From Laguncularia racemosa (lineage: Eukaryota > Streptophyta > Magnoliopsida > Myrtales > Combretaceae), in contig JBBMOL010000446.1 of the NCBI GenBank assembly GCA_037954665.1, positions 62,001 through 126,000 on the forward strand: a DNA stretch of 64,000 nt, written 5' to 3'. Position 1 is the first letter of the stretch. Each line of letters begins with the position of its first letter. The translations under genes and the position numbers were made by a program. The notes under the pieces are model-generated. The model ran no database searches, was not told the DNA's origin, and saw nothing but the letters and a program-made list of their open reading frames with translations. Below, in pieces: positions 57,865 to 64,000 of this stretch.

Positions 57865-58404
57865 ATGGAGATGTCAACTCATCAAGGCGATGACTGCGGT
57901 CGCGTTTTTGATGGTGTTCAAGATGTGAGGTCACAAGGAAACCATTAGTGGGTTCTAAGGGCAGAGTTCAACGCGATGCATCAGAAGGTCGGGTGTATGG
58001 AATGACGCCTTGATGAACTGATCGAGCGTTTCGATGCCTTGGCGGTAGACCCCAATAGGGTTGGGGGTGTTAGTAGGAATCCGCCACGTGCAGTGGAGGA
58101 ATTCGGGGGACGCATAATCCGGCCTGTCGTTGAGAATAGGTGGGAACGTGTAAGAGATGAGGATTTCAGCGAGGAGAGTGATGATATGTATGGGAGTAAG
58201 CCACGGCTAGGGTGCGGTGGTAGAGGTGGTGGTTATCGGATGGCTCATTATGGGAACCATCATAGAGATGCCGACTATCGGAGGAACCGTGGAGGTTATG
58301 ATCAGGGGGATGGAGGAGACTACCGCTTGAAAGTCGACATTCCATGGTTTGATGGTAGCCTTAATATTGAAGGCTTCCTCGATTGGATTGCGGAGGTGGA
58401 TTGA
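57865..58404 (+). pseudogene. Element E2 gag N-terminal part
   Basis: Starts ATG 57865 (MEMSTHQGDDCGRVFDGVQ). In-frame stops occur where E1 has glutamine (about 57946) and arginine (about 58003). From 58039 it is open through NPPRAVEEFGGRIIRPVVEN, a Gly/Arg-rich segment and VDIPWFDGSLNIEGFLDW, to a TGA after AEVD, where E1 has an arginine codon. Confidence 0.9.
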
Positions 58405-59256
58405 TTCTTTGACTATATGGAAATTCTCGAAGACCGTCGAGTGAGGTTGGTGGCATGTAGATTGAAGAGTGGCTCCTCGGCATGGTGGGAGAGGCTACAG
58501 AGCAGGAGGCAACGGGAAGGAAAACACCCGGTGAGAACATGGTATCGCATGAAGCAGTTGTTGCAACATGATTTCCTCCTGTCGGACTATGAGCAGATAT
58601 TGTTCCAACAATATCAGCGGTGCCGCCAAGGACAACGTTTAGTGCATGAGTATACGGCGGAGTTCATGAGGTTGGTCGAACATAATGACTTGAGGGAGAG
58701 CGAAGGCCAGCAAGTAGCACGGTATGTGGAAGAACTGAAGCTCCAAATTAAAGATAAAATTAGAGTTATAATGGTGAGGACCCTAGTAGAAGCAAAGAAT
58801 TTGGCTCTCCGAGCGGAGCTAATGTTGCAGGAGCAGGGTAGTAGATATGGAGGTGGAAGGAAAGGATATGTCGGTGAAGCTGTGGGTAGTGGTAGTAAGT
58901 CGGGATTTGAGAAAGGTAAAACTGCTGCATACAAGCCTACTGAGGACAGTGCCAAGAGAGAAGAAAAAAGTGAGGGAAAGAGGCCGATGGAACATAAGGG
59001 AACCCAGAGGCAGAGTAATCCCTATGCCAAACCTATCTTGGGCAAATGTTTTCGATACAATCAACTGGGTCATCGGTCAAACGAATGTCCTGCTAAGAGA
59101 AGCGTAAACATCCTTGATAGGGAGGATGAAGAGGAGGTTTGTTGTGAACCTGATGGAGGGGAAAAGTATTATGAAGAAGAGGAAGGAGCAGCAGAACCGA
59201 CTTATGTGATTCGGCGAATGATGCTTACCCTGAAACAAGAAGAGATCACACAGTGA
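58405..59256 (+). pseudogene. Element E2 gag capsid and zinc-knuckle part
   Basis: Contains MEILEDRRVRLVACRLKSGS, WWERLQSRRQREGKHPV and LFQQYQRCRQGQRLVHEY. The zinc knuckle at 59047-59088 reads CFRYNQLGHRSNEC: the second cysteine is replaced by tyrosine, which should disable zinc binding. An acidic linker follows, ending at TGA 59254-59256. Confidence 0.92.
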
Positions 59257-59967
59257 CACCGGCTGTTTTGCACAAGGTGTACTATTAAGGGAAAGTTGTT
59301 TGAGCTAATAGTAGACAGCGGGAGTTGCGAAAACATCATAGGACGGAAAGTTGTGAAGCAGCTGCAGCTACCTATCGAGAAGCACCTGAACCCGTACACC
59401 ATTGGTTGGATTAAAGCGGCCGAGAAGATTGAAGTCAAAGAGAGATGCAGGGTACCTTTCTCAATAGGGAAGTACAGCGATGAAGCATTCTGTGATATTG
59501 TAGACATGGATGCTTGTCACATTTTGTTCGGGAGACCATGGCAATTTGATGTGAACGCGCAACATGCGGGTAAAGAAAATGTATACAGGTTGGAGAAGGA
59601 AGGTGTGAGGTACACATTGTTGCCATTGAAAAGGGAAGGATGCGCTAAGGAGAAGAGAGTTGAAAGTCGTTTGTTCCTAACCGTCACTCAATTAGAGAAG
59701 GAAGTGATGGAAGACCTGAGGGAGTCACGAGTGGTACATGCTCTCATAGTAAAAGATGTGGCAGTTGGAGAGAAGGAGGTTGATGGGGAAGTACCAGAGG
59801 CAGTAAAGAGTCTACTGGAGGAGTTTAAGGAGGTGGTTCCAGACGATCTACTTGAGGCTCTAGCGCCTTTAAGAGACATTCAACACCAGATAGACCTGTT
59901 GCCCGAAACAAGTCTCCCAAAACTCCCACATTATAGAATGAGTCCCAAGGAGACCGAAGTTCTATAG
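59257..59967 (+). pseudogene. Element E2 protease and linker
   Basis: The retropepsin motif VDSGSCENIIG lies at about 59311-59343. FCDIVDMDACHILFGRPWQF follows, with a linker to LRDIQHQIDLLPETSLPKLP. It ends at TAG where E1 has a glutamine codon. Confidence 0.92.
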
Positions 59968-61509
59968 GAGAAGGTCCAAGAGCTTTTGGACAAGGGGTTT
60001 ATTCGGGACAGTTTGAGTCCATGTGCGGTTCCAGCCTTGTTAACTCCCAAGAAAGATGGGAGCTGGAGGATGTGTGTTGATAGCAGGGCTATCAATAAGA
60101 TTACCATAGGGTACAAATTCCCCATCCCGCACATCGAAGATATGTTGGATCGGTTGAGTGGAGCCACCATCTTCTCTAAGATAGATTTGCGGAGTGGGTA
60201 CCACCAGATTCGGATCCGTCCCGGAGACGAATGGAAAACGGCATTTAAAACAAAGGAGGGGCTATATGAGTGGTTGGTGATGCCATTCAGTCTTAGTAAC
60301 ACCCCAAGCACTTTCATGAGAGTGATGAACCAGGTATTAAAACCCTTTAATGGTCATTTTATAGTTGTGTATTTCGATGATATTTTGGTATTCAGTAAAT
60401 CTGAAGAAGAGCATCTTGAGCATTTGAAGTGTGTTTTGTTAGTACTGAAAGAAAATAAGTTGTTTGCCAATCTTAAGAAGTGCACATTTATGTCAAGTCG
60501 ACTATTGTTCTTGGGGTTCATAGTTAGCAGTGAAGGGGTGATGGTAGATGACGAAAAGGTGAAGGTGATTAGAGAATGGCCTGTTCAGAGAACCGTTACT
60601 AAGTTAAGAAGCTTTCTCGGCTTAGCTAGTTTCTACAGGAGATTCATTAAGCACTTTAGTACAGTTGCTGCCCCCTTGACTGAGTGTTTGAAGAAGGGTA
60701 AGTTCCAATGGGGCGAAGAAGCGGAAGCAAGTTTCATGAACTTGAAGCAACGATTGTGTGGCGCTCTTGTATTAACGCTACTAGATTTTGAGAAATTATT
60801 TAAAGTGGACTGTGATGCCAATGGAGTTGGAGTTGGAGCAGTACTGTCACAGGAAAGAAGACCAATCGCCTTTTATAGTGAAAAATTGTGTGAAGCAAGG
60901 AGGACTTGGTCTACATATGACAAAGAGTTCTACGCCGTGGTGAGACCTCTTAAAGTATGGGAGCACTACTTGATTGGAAAGGACTTTATTTTGTATTCTG
61001 ACTGCGGAGCTCTTAAACACTTAAATGGCCAAACCCGGATTAGTAAGGACATGCACGTCAGGTGGATTGAGTTCTTACAAAGGTTCCCTTTCAGACTAAT
61101 GCACAAGTCAGGTGTGCAAAATAAGGTCGCGGACGCCCTGAGTAGAAGGGTAGATGTCCTACTTACTCTAAGTGCAGACATTGTTGGTTTTGAGAAACTA
61201 CAGGAGCTATACGAAGGGGATAGCGACTTCAAGGAAACGTGGACTAAGTGTGCCAACAAGGAACTTTGTGACGACTACCATATCCATGAGGGATGCTTAA
61301 TGAAAGGGAATCAGCTGTGCATCCCTGAATCTTCCTTACGGGAAAAGCTTATCCGAGACCTGTACGGTGGTGGATTGGCGGGGCATATGGGCAGAGACAA
61401 GACCCTAGTTGCAGTTACCGAAAGGTATTTTTGGCCTCGGTTAAGGAGGGATGTGTATAGAATCGTGGAAAGTTGTTATATTTTCCAAGTGTTGAAAGAG
61501 CAATCCTAA
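59968..61509 (+). pseudogene. Element E2 RT, RNase H and integrase zinc-finger part
   Basis: First methionine at 59986. RT: LDKGFIRDSLSPCAVPALLT, KIDLRSGYHQIRIRPGDEW and the catalytic VVYFDDILVFS (YFDD at 60370-60381). RNase H: VDCDANGVGVGAVLSQE and VADALSRRVDVLL. Integrase start: GGGLAGHMGRDKTLVAVT and RRDVYRIVESC. The second cysteine of the HHCC finger reads phenylalanine. It ends at a TAA replacing glutamine. Confidence 0.93.
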
Positions 61510-62472
61510 AACACTGGCTTATATACCCTTCTTCTTGTGCCGACGAACATTTGGGAGGACTTGTCAATGGACTTTATACTTGGTTTGCCTCGTACCTAAC
61601 GAGGTGCTGACTCTGTGTTTGTTGTAGTTGACAGGTTTTCCAAGATGACTCATTTTATCCCTTGCAGAAAGACTGCTGATGCACGGGCAATTGCACGGTT
61701 ATTCTTCAAGGAAGTGGTGCGTCTACATGGGGTCCCAAAATCCATTACTTCCGACAGAGATAGAAAATTCCTTAGTCACTTCTGGAGGACTCTTTGGTAT
61801 ATGTTTGACTCATTTCTGAATTACAGTAGCACCGCCCACCCTCAAATCGATGGTCAAACGGAGGTAACTAATAGGACCCTTGGAAACCTCATTAGAAGTA
61901 TTTTCCATGAGAAGCTAGGGCAGTGGGATCAAGTGTTGGCTCAAGCTGAATTCGCTTACAATAGTTCCATCCACCGAACTATTGGGAGGTCACCGTTCTC
62001 AGTGGTATATACCAAAACACCACAACATGCACTAGACTTGATCAAATTGCCCAAGGACATGGTGGGGAATGTGGCTGCTAAACATATGGCGGGACAATAC
62101 CAAACCACCGCAGCGGAAGTCAGACGAAAGATAGAGGAAGCCAATACCCGATACAAAGGGGCTGCGGATAAGCATAGACAGAAGAAACTCTTTGCCGTGG
62201 GCGATCAGGTAATGGTTTACCTTCGAAAAGAGTGTTTCCCTGCGGGTAGATATGGAAAGCTCCAACCTAAAAAGTATGGACCTTATGAAGTTGTGCACAA
62301 GATAAATGACAATGCATACGTTGTACAACTTCCTGAAGATATGAACATCTCTTGTACTTTTAATGTCGCAGATTTATCTCTTTTCCACCCCGATGACACG
62401 CCGTTATATCCTGACGAGAACTCGGGATCGAGTTCTCCATTGGTGGGAGAGAATGATGGAGACACGGGCTGA
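61510..62472 (+). pseudogene. Element E2 integrase core and C-terminus
   Basis: NIWEDLSMDFILGLP, a TAA at about 61597 (glutamine in E1), then from 61615 an open frame: VVDRFSKMTHFIPCRKTADA, SDRDRKFLSHFWRTLW, DGQTEVTNRTLGNLIRS and GDQVMVYLRKECFPAG. The tail NAYVVQLPEDMNISCTFNVA follows and ends 19 bases inside the 3' LTR. Unlike E1, the tail is not duplicated. The DDE residues appear present. Confidence 0.92.
62441..62453 (+). other. Element E2 polypurine tract
   Basis: GGTGGGAGAGAA directly precedes the 3' LTR start TGATGGAGAC. Confidence 0.88.
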
Positions 62473-63016
62473 TACACGGTTTGTTACATGGCCGTGTAAC
62501 GAGTCAGGGGAACTTCCAAAAGCATACACGGCCTCCATACACGGTTAGGAACACGGCCGTGTATTCGATCGAAATTTCCCACAGAAGCATACACGACCTC
62601 CATACACGGTCAGGAACACGGCCGTGTATTCGATCGGAATTTCTCACAGAATCATACACGGCCTCCATACACGGCCAGAAGTACGGCCGTGTATTTCGCC
62701 AAACATGCTCCCAGAAACATAAACAGCTGTGAGGCACGGCCGTGTATATGACAGAGGACAGACATGTATAGTAATATTTATTTCCACATGTACGTGTATA
62801 TTTCCCTTTTTATGTATTTTTACGGGGCCGTATATATACCGTTGTTAGGTTATTTTAGGGTTACGTTTTGATTGCTTATTGAAACATACTTTTGAGAGAG
62901 GATTTTCTCCGTTTATCGATTGTGCGTAATCAGATTTCATCAAAGAATATTTCTTTGTTGTTTGTGAAACCAATCCATAATCGGATTTGTTTCGTTACGC
63001 TATCCGCGCTACGTTA
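62454..63016 (+). repeat. Element E2 3' LTR
   Basis: 563 bp, paralogous to 57275-57837. The CACGG array spans about 62461-62748 with the same 65-bp step. Followed by the CATGC duplication. Confidence 0.93.
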
Positions 63017-63052
63017 CATGCAAATGAGAAAAGGGTTAGAGCTATATGTATC

Positions 63053-63607
63053 TGACGCAGCGAGTTAGCGTAGAAAGCTTAGAGAATCACTCAACGAATG
63101 AATCTCTCAAACAAACAATGGTTGCGCACAACCATTAAAGGCGAGAAGTCTCTCACGAAATGTATTTCAAGAATAAAAATAAGACATAACCCTAACATCA
63201 CTACAAAAAGGTTTATATACTCTCCTAAAATTATCAAAAGGAAAAGACGAATCTGCGCGTACACGGCCTAAGGCACGGCCGTGCTTCGAACCGTGTTGGA
63301 CTCTGTGACTATTTGTTATTCGATGCCCCTGGTTGAGACACGGCCGTGCTTCAGGCCGTGTTAGACTCTGTGGGGATTAGCTGTTCAATACCCCTGCTCG
63401 AGACACGGCCGTGCTTCAGGTCGTGTTAGACTCTGTGGGGATTAGCTGTTCAATACCCCTACTCGAGACACGGCCGTGCTTCAGGCCGTGTTAGACACTG
63501 TGAGGTCTTGCGGTTTGATATCCTTGCTCGAGACACGACCGTGTTTCCGGCCGTGCGTAGAACCCGTGCTCCTAACCGTATGATCGCTTCTTGTATCCCC
63601 TCCATCA
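63053..63607 (-). repeat. Element F 3' LTR
   Basis: 555 bp. A minus-strand TATA-like GTATATAAAC lies at 63211-63220, about 45 bp from the CACGG array. The LTR edge abuts a PPT (GGTATGAGAGAA on the minus strand). Confidence 0.88.
63262..63585. repeat. 65-bp tandem CACGGCCGTG array in the element F LTR
   Basis: Palindromic sites at 63274, 63339, 63404, 63469 and 63534 (last one decayed) are exactly 65 bp apart. Each is followed by an inverted GCCGTG half-site 12 bp later and by TTAGACTCTGTGGGGATTAG spacer sequence. Confidence 0.95.
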
Positions 63608-63612
63608 TTCTC

Positions 63613-64000
63613 TCATACCAGAGAAGAACTCGACCCCGAGTTCTCTGTAGGATATAATGCCACATTGTCAGGGAAAAAAGGAAAGAAATCAGCGACATTG
63701 AATGTCTTTGAAATGCCCATGGTGTTTGGTAAACCAACCACATAAGCATTATCATTGATTGCCTGCACGATCTTATACGGACCATACTTTTTAGGTTGAA
63801 GCTTGCTGTATTTGCCAACAGGAAATCGTTCCTTGCGTAAGAATACCATAACCTGATCACCCACTGAAAACACTTGTCGCCGGCGATGCTTGTCAGCTGC
63901 AGCTTTGTACTTAGCATTAGATTGTTCAATTTTCGCCTGCACCTCAGATGTAACCTGCTGCCAACTATCCGCTAGGTTCTTAGCTGCTGTGTGAGACGTC
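63613..64000 (-). pseudogene. Element F integrase C-terminus (partial at window edge)
   Basis: From the right edge: VQAKIEQSNAKYKAAADKHR, FSVGDQVMVFLRKERFPVGK, QPKKYGPYKIVQAINDNAYV, TFNVADFFPFFPD and YPTENSGSSSSLV, then a stop 5 bases before the LTR. It is homologous to the E1/E2 tail but clearly diverged. No stop is visible in the part inside the window, so the element may be intact. It is labelled pseudogene only because nothing upstream can be assessed. Confidence 0.8.

Larger units (their letters stand above)
57275..63016 (+). mobile_element. Element E2: near-complete Ty3/gypsy retrotransposon, same family as E1
   Basis: 5742 bp, flanked by CATGC at 57270-57274 and 63017-63021. LTRs of 563 bp each start TGATGGAGACACGG and end CGTTA (not the usual CA). 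PBS, gag-pol and PPT are in order. The pol region carries seven premature stops, all point changes, with no frameshift seen. The LTRs differ more than those of E1, so E2 is older or decayed faster. Its LTR differs from the E1 LTR much more than the coding regions differ. Confidence 0.96.
63053..64000 (-). mobile_element. Element F: 3' end of a related gypsy element, continuing past the window
   Basis: A minus-strand 3' LTR (63053-63607) followed by PPT and pol C-terminus. The LTR starts TGACGCAGCG and ends CCTCCATCA on the plus strand, like E1, but its body differs and it is a separate subfamily. The preceding GTATC (63048-63052) would be its target duplication, but the other end is outside the window. 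Confidence 0.88.

Overview
The window is plant nuclear DNA, most likely from a eudicot. The evidence is an AT-rich background with microsatellites, nested Ty3/gypsy and Ty1/copia LTR retrotransposons primed by initiator-tRNA-Met-type PBSs, an Ogre/Tat-lineage element, small MITE-like inverted repeats, and one intron-containing host gene for a small secreted glycine-rich protein. The species cannot be named from sequence alone. I see no bacterial, organellar, rRNA, CRISPR or functional tRNA content.

Layout. 1-844 is edge sequence and AT-rich spacer. 845-21840 is a large nest. An old, minus-strand Tekay/Del-like gypsy element (A) was split by a plus-strand gypsy element (B, 1505-12814, 5-bp duplication CTCCC). 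B itself carries three insertions: one LTR plus PBS leader (3587-4627, GCTAG), a solo LTR (6438-8062, ATGAT) and an Ogre-type solo LTR (8384-10406, CATGA). A also carries a 3.9-kb presumed solo LTR (15442-19334). 21846-28267 is AT-rich intergenic DNA. 28273-32650 is a young, internally deleted minus-strand copia element (C, duplication AAGAA). 32656-39400 is intergenic DNA with two MITE-like elements. 39400-40807 is a decayed Tekay-like 5' end. 40808-45350 is a 5'-truncated Ogre/Tat element (D: integrase, tandem-repeat 3' UTR, 2.06-kb 3' LTR). 45576-46360 is the glycine-rich-protein gene on the minus strand. 46402-52386 is gypsy element E1 (minus, duplication TAAAA), inserted about 40 bp upstream of that gene's TATA box. 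52392-55880 is AT-rich spacer. 55880-57274 is another decayed Tekay-like LTR, hit twice within 36 bp: by E2 (57275-63016, plus, duplication CATGC, same family as E1) and by F (63053 to the window end, minus, related family).

All retroelement polyproteins are broken. E1 and E2 are nearly complete and damaged only by point-mutation stops. C is an in-frame gag-reverse transcriptase fusion created by a large internal deletion. A and B are old and heavily decayed.

The most unusual signal is a repeat module carrying the palindrome CACGGCCGTG. Its half-sites recur every 12-13 bp and its units every 62-74 bp. It occurs just upstream of the TATA box in the LTRs of several gypsy families (6438-8062, E1, E2, F, and decayed in A). 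It also occurs, in the opposite orientation, in the 5' leader of the copia element C. Shared spacer sequence (CACAGAAGYATACACGGC-like) points to common descent or exchange of the module between unrelated retrotransposons rather than chance.
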